Position numbers and translations under genes: made by a program | Shown: positions 1-10,579 of the stretch, in pieces | Layout of the letters: each line of letters begins with the position of its first letter | Numbering within the stretch: the first letter of the stretch is position 1 | The notes under the pieces: generated by a model | Database searches by the model: none | Seen by the model: only the letters and a program-made list of their open reading frames with translations | Told to the model about the DNA's origin: nothing | DNA from: Heterostelium multicystogenum | Lineage: Eukaryota; Evosea; Eumycetozoa; Acytosteliales; Acytosteliaceae | NCBI GenBank assembly: GCA_003667245.1 | Contig: RCNN01000058.1 | Span: forward strand, 59,789-123,788 | Direction: 5' to 3' | DNA length: 64,000 nucleotides

Positions 1-1155
1 GTCTGATTGATTTCTGCACGTTGTCAACATTGAGATCGACCACACCTACGTAGGGACGAAGGGTTGTGAAAGGATAGTTTCTGATTTTTGGTGTTGCGTT
101 AGAGACACGTGAGAGTAGAGTCGACTTTCCTGCGTTTGGATATCCAACCAATCCTATATCTGCAATGATCTTTAGCTCGAATTCAAAGTACTTCCTCCTC
201 ACCAGGTGTGCCACTCTGTGCATAGTTTGGCGAACGATTGCTTCCTGTTGCAAAGTTAAAATTACCTTTACCTCCTTTTCCACCTTTCAGAAGGATCATC
301 TCTTGTCCACGCTCATTGAACTCTGCCAGCACCTGGACATCTCTCCAGAGCTTCTTTCTCTTGCTCTCGTCCAAGTTGATGGCAGCCTCTGAGAACAGCT
401 GCTGATCAGTCTTTCCATTGATGACCGGACTGTTCAGTGACTTCAAGTAGAAATCTGGGTCAAATTGTTCGGTTTGTGTTGTCGAGTCTGGGTCGATTTC
501 ATTGGGTCGAGTCTGATCCTCATCTATTTCCTCGCCATCATAGTAGTACTCAACCTCCTTGATGACGGTGCCTGGTGGAACCAACAGTATAATGTCTTCA
601 CCTTTCTTTCCAGTCTGCTTACCACCCTTACCTTTCTCACCGTTTTCACCAACATAGTTTCTGGCAAGATGCGAGAGGTTGTTATCATTAAGGTCTGAAC
701 GCACAATCACAGAGGCACCATCACCACCATTTCCACCATCAGGTGGACCTTCAGGAATATATTTAGCACGAAAGAAGTGAACACAACCATTTCCACCATC
801 ACCTGATTTTGCCTTGATCCTCAGCTTATCTACAAACGAGAGGTAGAACTACTGGTTTCTTTTGCCTTACCCTGTTCTGATTTAGCACCTGTTGTCTGAG
901 CATGTTGTTTCTACAATCCATCGCACGACAGTCAGTAACCGATTAGCTCCACAACCATGTACCAATGACCTCTTATACAATACATACCAACTCCTCACCA
1001 GACAGGTCATACAATGCTTTGAAATACTCTGAAGGCTCAAACTTTGTTTGGCTGTTTCCACCTCGGCCTCCATCGGTACTATAGAAAGCGTGTCTGCATT
1101 TCAAATAGTTAAGACTCGATCTAAACAAAACTGTAGATCTACTTATATTTAACAT
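1..1155 (-). CDS. Obg-family GTPase, probably mitochondrial (partial; C-terminus lies outside the window)
   Basis: Obg GTPases assist large-subunit ribosome assembly. From the proposed start at 1155 the protein opens with a basic, Ser/Tyr-rich stretch ([17 protein letters not shown]...FYST) that looks like a mitochondrial presequence. An intron with donor GTATGT follows. The glycine-rich Obg fold comes next ([55 protein letters not shown]). The G domain then begins with [19 protein letters not shown] (P-loop) and [12 protein letters not shown] (switch I/G2), where the window ends. The reading frame breaks twice: near 834-836, where one extra T in a T3 run on the coding strand restores [10 protein letters not shown], and near 191-200, just before the P-loop, where [10 protein letters not shown] continues in another frame. 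Both look like sequencing indels. An acidic insert ([16 protein letters not shown]) sits inside the Obg fold. Family assignment is secure; mitochondrial location is inferred. Confidence 0.88.
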
Positions 1156-1440
1156 ATCTGAATGTAAATTCAAAATGTTATAATTCCCAAACAAACACAA
1201 ACAAAACCAATTTGAAACGAACAATTTGAAAAAAAACGAGTAGGTTTTCATTAAATTAAAGTATTTTAGATTTATTAACCCCAATAATTTAGTTGTTATT
1301 TATGACACAACAAATTCATTTAGGAATTTGGGTTTAGCGGATTGAAGTTGATCAATCAATCATTGCTACAGCTTACTAATTTAGTAAATAAAGTAATAAT
1401 AATGACTAATTGATAATATAATATTGAATGATTTAAAAGA

Positions 1441-3043
1441 TGTATAAAATACTGTCCTTTTATTATTACTATTATTTTGAAGTATCGCTTGTATTTATAT
1501 TATTAATAGGATCTTCACAGTCATCATCACCAAATAAAGACTTAATAACAACCAAAATCATTTTGGCACATAACAGATATTCATTATGATTGGAACTACA
1601 AAGTAAGATATGATGTAACATATATATGCAACTTTTGATTAATATTAATATTTTATTACTACTATAGAGTGGTGGTAATGTTAATAATATGTGTCACCTT
1701 TCATCATCTGCAAATGAAAATGATGAGGTCAAAATAGATGTCTTGGAGGGTGGTGCTTCTCCAGTTGGCAACTACAGGTGTGACTCACCCTTGATACTGG
1801 TTGAATCGGCATTCCAATTCATGGTAAATACCAATAGTGAACCTGATTTTATTATTTTCACTGGTGATGACCCTCCTCATGTCTCAATGACTGAGCTTAA
1901 CCAAGAGCTGGTCCTACAATCTATATCCAATGTACATCCTATATTACTACCAACTTTCCTAATACCAAAATATATCCTGCAGTTGGAAGTATGTGTACAA
2001 TATTATTAGTTTGAATTGAGTCTTTACCTCTACTAATTGATAATCTAGACCATGACGTTTATCCACAACATCAAATAGCACCTGGACCCAACTGGCTTTT
2101 GAATAATCTCTCTGTGATATGGAGTGATCTACTGCAGCCAGAGTCACTGGAAACACTAAAGATTGGTGGATACTATAAGCGAGCTAATTGAACCGGGTTT
2201 AAGAATCATTTCACTCAACCACGTATTTATTATACTCAAGATGGTCAATGTGTAAATGAAAACTGATCCAGCTAATCAACTCGCATGGCTTTCAAAAACA
2301 CTTCAATCTTCGCAATCCAATAATGAAAAAGTGATAATAATTGGACAGTATGTTTATGCTAGTAGACATAAGGATTACGCCCAATGAATATTAATATTAA
2401 CATATTCGATTGAAGTGTACCACCAGGATATAATGAACACTATAATGTACCAAACTTCTATAACCAATTCAACGATCCTTATTTGCAGGTATTCTCAGGA
2501 TATAGCGAGCAAATCATTGCCCATTTCTACGGACATGAACACAGTGATGCCTTTAGATTGTATTATGAAAGTTCAAGCTCGGACTGGAGGAGTGAGCCAC
2601 CCGAGGGTGTGATGTTTTTAACTCCAAGCCTAACACCTTGGCTCAATCCATTTATCCCTGCATTCCCTAATAACCCATCTCTTCGGATCTATCATATGGA
2701 TGCTCAAAGCTTCGACCTACTTGACTACGAGCAATATTGGTCGAATCTGACTGAAAATATCAGAACTGGCGAAATTAAATGGCAACTTGAGTATACTGCT
2801 TCAGATTTCTTTGAGTCTGGTAGCAATCCCCTCAATGCCAACACTATGTATCAAGTATTCCAAAGAATTTCGACTAACCAGGAGTATCTGGATAAATACA
2901 ATCTCTACAACAGTGTAAGCTATCCAGTTACTCAGTGCGACCAAGTTTGTAAAACCATTCAACTGTGTTCAATTGTAGGACTTTTCAGAGAGCAATTTTC
3001 TGACTGTCTAGAAGAATATGGCACTAACCCTAAAATACAATAA
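1441..3043 (+). CDS. acid sphingomyelinase-like phosphodiesterase (SMPDL/sgm family), multi-exon, frameshifted as read
   Basis: This is a secreted metallophosphoesterase of the sphingomyelin phosphodiesterase-like family, expected to cleave phosphodiesters or phosphocholine in lysosomes or outside the cell. A hydrophobic signal segment starts at 1441. Metal-binding motifs appear in the family order: WHITDIHYD near 1562-1590, FTGDDPPH near 1858-1880, GNHD across an intron near 1990-2053, GH(VPPGY) near 2344-2430, and AHFYGHEHSDAFR near 2519-2556. Introns lie at 1603-1667, about 1990-2048, and 2348-2415. The C-terminus has the expected Cys-rich tail (QCDQVCKTIQLCS). As written, the 5' half needs five one-base corrections, all at short homopolymers: 1561-1564, 1934, 2177-2178, 2226-2228 and 2259-2262. 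The 3' half (2416-3043) is clean. With every splice site and motif intact, sequencing error is likelier than a decayed gene. Confidence 0.85.
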
Positions 3044-3169
3044 ATATTGATTGCATTTAAGCCATCAAGCTTGATCCAGTGATTGTTCAATCTAATGAAA
3101 AATGTTTATTGGTTGTTTTTTTTTTTTACAAAAAGGGATTGGGGATTAAATATAAGGGATTTGGAACAT

Positions 3170-5329
3170 TTAAATTGGGTTGGTTCCGTATTTATTGTCG
3201 ACGGACCAACTTACGAATGCCTCTACAGCTTCGAATTCAGTTAGACCAAGTTTATCGTAGATTTTGCGGTGGCACGGTTACGGTCTTCAGCACGTACCCA
3301 GAATTCACGCTTGTCAGTTCCTGGGAAAGCTGGACATCCTTTTGGGATTGATGTTTGAAGATGGACATACGCTTACGCATCAATTCGTGTGGTGACATTG
3401 GTACTGCCATTTCAATACGTTCTGGCTCCCACTCTTGCCAGGCACCACGGTACAACCAGACCTGGCAATCACGCATCCATTGCTCATCCTTGAGACGCTC
3501 GATGGCTGCCCAAAATGGCCTTTAGGCACACACGATGAGTTCCGTGTGATCTGAAAGATCACCAGCTGCGAATATAATCTCTGGCTTGATGCTGACAAGG
3601 AAGTCTTGCATGATTTGGATGTCCTCTTCACCTAGTGGCTTCTTTTTGACGGCTCCAGTCTCGTAGAATGGAAGATCTAAGAAATGGATACGTGAAGGAT
3701 GTACACCTGCATAACGAGCACCAGCACGTGCCTCAGTTTGACGAATCAATCCCTTGATCAATTGAATCTCACGGGAAATCTGGTTGTGCTGGTTGCTTGG
3801 TTGAAATGAAGTTTTCACAGAGTCTTGGATTGCTTGGGCCTTTTGCTTTGCTTGTTGGTCAAATCCAAACAACTTGGTAAATTCGTTGGCAAAGTTAGCA
3901 AATCTCTTGGCATCGTCATCCCAGACGGCAATGTTTCCAGAGGTTGGTAGGCAACATGTACTTGGTGACCTTGGTCGCAGAGTTTGATAAAGGTTCCACC
4001 CATTGAAATAACATCATCATCTGGATGTGGTGAGAATACAATTACTCTCTTTGGTACTGGTAATGGAGTAACTGATTGTGTATCCCAGTTGTCATTCTGA
4101 ACCTGAATAGGTAGTGGACCCAAACCAATACCTCCACCTGGTGATTGAACTGGACGACCTCCAGGCCATCCACTGATTGTCGATTGTAAATAACGGAATA
4201 CCTTTAAATTTAAATTTGGACATGGTCCATATGCTCTATAGACACAAATCAATATGGATTAGATTACTTCATTGATCATTGGATTGAACAAAAGAATTAC
4301 TTACTTTAATAATGATGCTAAATTGTTATCTGAATATTCATCTTCTTCGAGCTTTAAGATTGGTTTGTTAAGTTTGAGTGATAACCAGATACATGCTTTA
4401 CGGGCCAAGAGTGGAGTCCACTTGATTTGTACTGGTGCGTTGGTTCCGTGAATTGTCCATGGGCATTTCTGACGAGTAAGCTCTCCTGCTGCAGCGTCAT
4501 CTATGACTAATGAACAGTTTGGGGTGCTTCTGGAAAATGGATGATGGACTGAGGCAGTGACATCACCTTCGGTGGTCTTTTGTGAGACAGCAGCCTTACC
4601 TTCGGAAAAGGCCATCAACAAAACACGCTTGGCTGACATCATTGTGGCAATACCCATGGTTAATGCTTGGTGTGGCACATGCTCGACACCAAAGAAGTCG
4701 CTGGCTGCAATCTATACGTGTATTTTGCTCGAGGTCGACGAGTCTAGTTTTCGAGGAAGCTAGGGCTCCAGCTTCGTTGAATCCAATACGCTTTCCGATA
4801 GGCAACAAAAGCAAGTCAATTCCACCAACCTTGTTAATCAACTCCTCGTAGTGCTCACAATGTGCTTCGATTTCGGCAGAGGGAACCTCGCAGTTGAGGA
4901 AGTTGATGTTGGCAGCTGGGATGTCGAGTTGCTGGAACAGATTCTCCTGCATGAAACGGTAGTATGACTGGATGGATACCCTAGAAATTGGGTAGTATTC
5001 GTCAGATGTTGAAGGTGATCACGTTCTTGAAGAGACCTTGCCTTGCTTGTGGAGGGTGATCAACAGATCGTAAACACGGTCGGTGTGCTACCTGCGGACA
5101 AACCGAGGACGGGCAGGTCTGCCAGCCTTATTTGCGTTTTCGATGACGGAGATGATCTCACCGGCGATATATCTGTTGGCATGCTCTGGGTATTTGTAGA
5201 CGTAAGTTGGAAGCTTCTCCTTGCTTCTGAAGTCCTTGGTGCCATTCCAACAATCCAGTCTCGCCAATTGTACAGACTCCACTTGTTTGTGGATTATTAT
5301 TTCTTTTGTTGCTGTTGCTGATGTGACAT
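3170..5329 (-). CDS. fusion of glucosamine-6-phosphate deaminase-like (NagB) and LmbE/PIG-L deacetylase-like domains
   Basis: Two enzyme domains lie in one gene, start 5329, stop 3170-3172. The N-terminal half is NagB/SIS-like sugar-phosphate isomerase-deaminase: LPVLGLSAGSTPT-VYDLLITLHKQGK, FN-DEYYPIS, SYYRFMQENLF, GFNEAGA..KTRLVDLEQNTRI and VPHQALTMGIATMMSAKRVL. The C-terminal half is an LmbE/PIG-L de-N-acetylase fold: VIVFSPHPDDDVISMGGTF holds the metal-binding HPDD. A DPHGTH-type second metal motif appears near 3522-3545 once a one-base gap is bridged, followed by YRGAWQEWEPE. One intron (4236-4304) joins the halves between LASLLK and AYGPCPN. As written the gene carries roughly ten frameshifts, most in homopolymers (for example 5300-5302, 5077, 5030-5031, 3944-3945, 3262-3265). 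The same domain pairing is, to my recollection, known from Bacteroidetes proteins, so bacterial origin is possible. The substrate is unknown; amino-sugar catabolism is a reasonable guess. Confidence 0.82.
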
Positions 5330-5456
5330 GTCAAAGTAGTAGTAGATTTATATTTATATTCTAAAAATCAGTCTAAAAAAAGTAAGATAAAATTGAATGT
5401 AATAATAAAATTGGAAGCAATTTCAAAATTAAACAATGACAATTTGATGATTTTCA

Positions 5457-5511
5457 GGAGTGGGTGGGTGTTTCGATGTGTTTGTTCTATTTGTATGATT
5501 TGGTGGGTGGT
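5457..5511 (-). promoter_or_regulatory. G/C-box-like CACCC clusters upstream of the NagB-LmbE gene
   Basis: On the minus strand two CACCCACC-type clusters lie about 130 to 180 bases upstream of the NagB-LmbE start codon; the plus strand reads GTGGGTGGGTG near 5459-5470 and TGGTGGGTGG at 5501-5510. In otherwise AT-rich intergenic DNA such G/C tracts stand out. In D. discoideum, CACCC-like G-boxes bind GBF and mark developmentally controlled promoters. Whether this species uses them the same way is inference. Confidence 0.35.
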
Positions 5512-5829
5512 CAGGTGGTGGTTGTATGATTGAGAATTATCTTTGATTTTGATTAAGTTTCAAGTTTGTGTTTGTGTTTGAAGATATAAGATATAGTATT
5601 TGTTTATTATATCTTTTAAATAAATAAATAAGAAATTGATTTGATTTTAAAAATGATGATATGATGGTTAGTTGTTTAAAAACTCTTTATTCTAAATCAA
5701 TTTAAATAGAACATCAAGATAAAAAAATGCATGTTCATTAATCAAAAAATATAAAAAAAATAAAAACTAGGCAAACATTGCCCCTTTGTTCCCAAACCAT
5801 CAAAGAAATAGGTGTTTTTTTGTTAAAAT

Positions 5830-5851
5830 TTCAATCACTGGGGTGATTGAA
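5830..5851. repeat. perfect 9-bp hairpin, loop TGGG
   Basis: TTCAATCAC, loop TGGG, GTGATTGAA. The arms match perfectly. It lies about 500 bases upstream of the NagB-LmbE start and is not linked to any visible gene end, so it may be chance, a structured RNA element or a protein-binding site. Confidence 0.6.
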
Positions 5852-6188
5852 CCCACTGAATACCATCATGGAAACTCCGATACCATCCAAATTAGAAATA
5901 TCTGGCTCATAAAAAAATTCTAATGATCTTTCTTTAAATATACATAGATATTTATTTTAATAGTAATAGATATACATAAGTATATATATATAAATATATG
6001 TTAAATCTTATTACTGCAACTTTTAATAGGTAATAGTTTTACTATTTAAGTAATGAAGTGGTTGAAATATCAAAAAAGATCTTTAAAACGACAAAATCTT
6101 TCTTTTTTTTCAGTCTGAATCATAAACCCGAAATTTTGAAATCACTAAAATAAATTCAAAATGATTCATTCATCTTATCTTAAACCTA

Positions 6189-6206
6189 AAACTATCATGA
6201 TAGTTT
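6189..6206. repeat. 18-bp perfect palindrome
   Basis: AAACTATCA followed directly by TGATAGTTT, with no spacer. A protein dimer site or a foldback remnant would look like this. No flanking gene explains it. Confidence 0.6.
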
Positions 6207-7135
6207 GTGGTCTGATTCTCAAAATAGTTTGCATAAAGAATGAACATTCATTGTCAAACCTAAAAATGACAAAAGAATTGCACTCAAACGAAAGAAGTTT
6301 AAAAAACTTACATAATGATAATTGTGAGTTCCTTAATTTTTTTATTTGATTATCTTTATTATTTTTAAAATATTTAAGGTAGTTTGAGGAACGGATTTGA
6401 AAATATAGCAATCGGTCATGTAGAACAGCGGACCTCTATCTTTCACCTATAAGTTTCTCATTCACTCTCCTGAAACTATTTTCAACAATGTAATCATCAC
6501 CAAATTATATCCTTTTGGATCATCGGCTAAAAACATTGCGCGTTGTTGCTGAAATTCAGTTGGCTTTCTTATGATTTTTCTCGTTTAAACGAATTGCTTT
6601 TTTGATAATCTTTCTTCAGATCAAATTTTATGGTTCTGAAAAGACGATCCAAAACCAAATTACTAAAATTCATTAGTCAAACGTTTTTTAAATTTTTTAC
6701 AATTTTCAACAATATTTATCTTGGTTAGAATTTATGTATATATATTTTTAGTTAATCTTCTAATCAGTCATTGCTGTTAAGAATCATTTAGAAAGCCAAT
6801 GAATTAAAGCAACAGATCACAACCTTCTTTTTTGATCACAAAGGTCTAAGTTAGAACTATCAGTGTTATTTGGGGGTGTGTATGTGTTTAGCCACTAAAT
6901 TATAGTTTAAAGAGTGGGGGAACATGTTTAATCAGTTGTTTTAATCACAAGCATGTGATTCATCAAATAATAGTGAATATATAATATAGTTGTCAATATT
7001 CTTTTAGGAAATTAACGACTATCATTAATTACTTCTAAGTTGTTTGTTGTTATTATTATTATTGCTATATTGAACGAAATAAATTAAAATCTAGCTATCT
7101 AATTATCTATGAATATTAAATTATTATTATTATAG

Positions 7136-7440
7136 GAGATGGTGTCTTGTTTGGTAAACAATAGTAATAATAGTGATGGAGATAGAGTTATCAATGGGTG
7201 TTTCACAACCAGTTGATCCTGCATATCTAAAGAAAATATATTCCGATGAAAGTCTGTGGAAAGATGAAACTCTAACGTCGATGAATGCTTGTCCAATTGT
7301 GGTGCTAGAAATTACACTGCAAGATATGTGTTTGAAATAAATTACGTAATAAGGAGCTACAAAAGTATTGTTTTCAATCTTATAAGAAATCGCAGAGGGC
7401 CAAGGTACATTCACCTGTCAATTCTTCTGTAAAAGAGATT
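7136..7440 (+). pseudogene. possible degraded coding fragment of unknown family
   Basis: The plus strand reads MGVSQPVDPAYLKKIYSDES then LWKDETLTSM, and after a shift in frame ECLSNCGARNYTARYVFEIN then YVIRSYKSIVFNLIRNRRGPR. Both parts have protein-like composition, whereas the surroundings read as AT noise, and a GTACAT donor-like site follows at about 7404. No family was recognised. It could be one or two exons of a small gene with a one-base indel, or a relic. An opposite-strand frame over the same bases (7130-7414) has a less protein-like composition and was not preferred. Confidence 0.25.
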
Positions 7441-7699
7441 ATTTTAAAGTTAAAGAGCCAATATTCTAGGTTGTTATTTTAAGGTAAGGGATACAAACGC
7501 TTTTAAATATACATACATATTTATACTAATACTATTACATTGTTATTTAAATGTAGTAGTAGAATAATTATATAGTTAATTTGCGATGCTTGATAAAAAA
7601 TATAATGAACTGAATGAAAACCCGCCTGGGAAAAAGGTGGAATTGTCTGGGAAAATAAAAAGGACATCTTAAAGTATGTAACTTTCTAGGTAAATAAAA

Positions 7700-9001
7700 T
7701 TATATAGGAATACAGGGATAGTTTATTGTACAAAAAGAAACGGATATTCTTATCTTTCCATTCAGAGAGTTGTCGTAGTAATGACCAACTTTCATGATGG
7801 CGTCGGGATGGACTTTCTCTTGAAGATATGACATTGCTCGGCCGATTTCCTTGAGTGATATGTCGTCACCAACCTGCTATATTGATGAGTACACCACTAC
7901 AGGATTGTGTATTGTTTGATTCTACAAGAGGGTTGTTGATTGCATCGAATGCTGCTTTCAAAGCACGGTCTTCTCCCGAGGCTTCACCAACCCCAATCAT
8001 GAGTATCCTTTGCGATTCGTGAGGATTGTCTTGATGTCGCTGTAGTCCAGGTTTTATTAACCCTGGGAAATTGATCATGTTGCTTATCGATTTGACGCCA
8101 TTATATAGTATTTCGTCTGCCATCATGAAGCTGTCGACAATCGTTGTATTTGGTCGTGCAAGTGCTAGAAGCTGTTGATTCGAGACAACCACCATAGTAT
8201 CGACCCATTTACCTAATTCTTCCAAGCTTTCATGTGCGTGTTTATCCTTAAGTTTTCCTTCAAATTTGAATGGTCTAAGTGAAAAAGACAAGAGTGTAAG
8301 TATGTTTACTACTGTTGGAATAGCAGTTGGTTGGTGTTCAGTACCTTGTAACTACAGCCACAACCAGTGTATCTTTGTTCAGACTTTTGAGCTGTTTTGC
8401 TATGACAGGGGTACCACCAGATCCAGTTCCTCCGCCCATTCCAGCTGCCAAAAAGATAAGATCTGAGCCCTTGAGTTTGTCAATGACTTGATTGATTGAT
8501 TCTTCAGCGGCAAGGCGACCTATTTCAGGACGATTGCCAGCACCATATCCACGTGTTAGAATTGGACCGAGTTGTATGCGTTCCTTTGAGAGTGATTTCA
8601 ACAGATCCTGGTGATCAGTGTTACAAACAAGGAAATGTACACCACTCAAGTGATTTCGAATCATATGATTGACAGCATTGCCACCACCTCCACCTATACC
8701 AACAATTGAAATCTTTGGCTGAAACAGTTCCAAATTGTTTTTTACCCAATTTTACTACTTTCTCATTTTCTATATTACTATTACTATTATTATTACTACT
8801 ATTATTGTTATTATTCTTATTGGATGTACTTATATTCCTTGTTAGTCGATTTTGGTGGCTGTGGTAGTGGTGGTGATTGTGGTATCTCATGCTTCCCATA
8901 GAAGTAGTACTGCCACATAATAGATGAGAGAGTGAAGCAGATGTAATTATCGACTTGCAATAATTATGTGAACCATTCATATACACATTTAGGCTTGTCA
9001 T
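7700..9001 (-). CDS. ftsZ: FtsZ-type mitochondrial division GTPase (fszA/fszB-like)
   Basis: This tubulin-like GTPase is expected to form a constriction ring inside mitochondria; D. discoideum has two such genes, fszA and fszB. The N-terminus from 9001 is a long His/Asn/Ser-rich leader that resembles a mitochondrial presequence. The GTPase core follows: ISIVGIGGGGGNAVNHMI, FLVCNTDHQDL, RGYGAGNRPEIGRLAAEES and the tubulin signature GMGGGTGSGGTPVIA, where a Ser replaces the usual Thr (GGGTGTG). An intron (8275-8344) joins VVT to RPFKFEG. The C-terminal domain includes ILMIGVGEASGEDRALKA and SGVLINIAG, then GDDISLKEIGRAMSYL in a shifted frame. Two homopolymer indels break the frame: A6 for A5 on the coding strand (8738-8743), and TT for T at 7871-7872. 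Stop is at 7700-7702. Which paralogue this is cannot be told from the sequence alone. Confidence 0.9.
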
Positions 9002-9298
9002 TCTTTAAATATCATTTATCTATCTGTTTTTTCTATCCACTATTTAATATCTTTCTAAATTACAATTGTAATTGCAGGGTTCTTCACTCTGCAGAAAACC
9101 ACACAAACTGATGATTGATAACAAACCAAAATTTTTATTTGAATTAATTTTTTTGGAAATAAATTAATGGATTATTATTATTTTATTACTACTAAAGATG
9201 TAAAGTAGATGTGAATGATATTCTATGGTGTGTTATGATATTGAGTTCGTTTGAAGATGACATACACTTAAGTAGTATCATTTGAATTGTGTTACAAG

Positions 9299-10579
9299 TT
9301 AATGATTGAGTATGTTGTTGGGCGACTGATGTTTTTGGATATACAAATCCTTAAACTCTGACCGGTTGTCTTTGAGCCACTTGACAACTTCGTGATGTTG
9401 ATTGAATTTGGCGTTGTTAAGCGCTTTTAGTGTGCAGCCTTCGGTTCTATTTTCGTGCAGCCATTTAATGATGTCGAGATGTCCTCCATAAGCAGCGTTG
9501 TCCATAGCCAAAGTAGTGCACCCTTCTGTGCGATTTTCGTGAAGCCATTTGACAACATTCAATTGGCCATGGTATGCGGCTCTAGCCATTGCATTAGTAG
9601 TGCACCCTTCGGTTCTATTATGATGGAGCCACTTTATAATGTCCAAACTACCTGCTGCACATGCTGAATCCATACACTCAGTGGTGCAGCCTTCAGTACG
9701 ATTTTCGTGGAGCCATTGGATAATATTCAAATATCCATTGCTTGCAGCATAGTTCATTGCCATCACGGAGCAACCTACTGTCGTATTTTCGTGAAGCCAC
9801 CGGATTACATCTAAATGCCCATTCATTGCTGCAAAGTCCATCGCATTGGTTGAACAACCTTCAGTTCTGTTTTCATGTAGCCAGCGAATGATATCGATCC
9901 TTCCATACTCCGCAGCTATATCCATCGGAAGTGTATCGTATTCCGACAACAATGATGAGGTTGTCGAAGTTGAATCCGTCGACCCTGATACCGATACAGC
10001 CTGGTTTGTTAGTCGATCCAAGTGCTCCGATAACAATTGGACAATCTCTAGGCTACCACCAATTGGAGCCGCAATTAAAGCTTGTTCGTAGTCCCATTTG
10101 CAGTTGGGTAATCCAGCCAAATAGACTGTTGTGTGAAATTGTGCGGACGTTGCTGATCTACCCAAGAGATCCTCGATGCCACTCAAGCATTCACTGGGAG
10201 ATATCCTCACCTCCTCCAAGAAGTATTGCAAGTAGTTATTGTATCCATGGGTGACAGCCTCAAACATTGCCTCGACCATCAGATCCCTAAATTTCTCCAA
10301 CGGCTCATCTATGTTGATGTTATAGAAGTAATTGTCATCGATCCAGCCATGTTTGATTCGATAATCTTCGACGAACTTCCTGAGGCAATCAAAGTAGTTG
10401 TATTGCACAAGCATTCTGGGTGTCTCTTTCATTCGATCCCATCTATAGCGATCCAAGCCATTGTGAAGTTGATACACATTGTCAAATATTAATTTCTTAA
10501 GATATTGGTTCCTAAACACAATAGAGAACAGTTCACTGATATTCATAACTCTTTTTCTTTTTGATAAATAATACAACAT
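9299..10579 (-). CDS. ankyrin-like repeat protein with seven 28-residue WLHENRTEGC repeats
   Basis: This is an intact single-exon protein of 426 residues. The N-terminal part (after MNISELFSIVFRNQYLKKLI) has an F-box-like look, FxxVFxNxxLxxxIFDNVxxLH, and is followed by weak ankyrin-type helices. From about residue 215 there are seven tandem units of 28 residues with consensus AMDxAAxxGHLDIIKWLHEN then RTEGCTT. Canonical ankyrin repeats are 33 residues; the shorter period with an invariant Trp-Leu-His and Glu-Gly-Cys is characteristic of a family expanded in some dictyostelids and oomycetes. Two relatives lie elsewhere in the window (38013-39522 and 59349-61538). Function is unknown. By analogy with F-box/ankyrin proteins it may be a substrate adaptor, which is inference. 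Confidence 0.85.
   Translation of the reverse strand: MLYYLSKRKRVMNISELFSIVFRNQYLKKLIFDNVYQLHNGLDRYRWDRMKETPRMLVQYNYFDCLRKFVEDYRIKHGWIDDNYFYNINIDEPLEKFRDLMVEAMFEAVTHGYNNYLQYFLEEVRISPSECLSGIEDLLGRSATSAQFHTTVYLAGLPNCKWDYEQALIAAPIGGSLEIVQLLSEHLDRLTNQAVSVSGSTDSTSTTSSLLSEYDTLPMDIAAEYGRIDIIRWLHENRTEGCSTNAMDFAAMNGHLDVIRWLHENTTVGCSVMAMNYAASNGYLNIIQWLHENRTEGCTTECMDSACAAGSLDIIKWLHHNRTEGCTTNAMARAAYHGQLNVVKWLHENRTEGCTTLAMDNAAYGGHLDIIKWLHENRTEGCTLKALNNAKFNQHHEVVKWLKDNRSEFKDLYIQKHQSPNNILNH

Larger units (their letters stand above)
5330..7135. other. intergenic region with two near-perfect inverted repeats and no convincing gene
   Basis: This 1.8 kb AT-rich stretch separates the NagB-LmbE promoter from the FtsZ neighbourhood. 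It contains a 9-bp perfect stem with a TGGG loop (5830-5851) and an 18-bp perfect palindrome (6189-6206). A short minus-strand stretch at about 6468-6560 reads like coding (KPTEFQQQRAMFLADDPKGY...) but ends in a stop and has no supported start. A 62-codon plus-strand frame at 6161-6349 is not convincing, because it spans the palindrome and has amino-acid composition expected of AT-rich noise. Confidence 0.5.

Noticed and set aside
6161..6411. Overlapping plus- and minus-strand small frames.
   Set aside because: Both are AT-composition translations over the 18-bp palindrome with no start context or homology.
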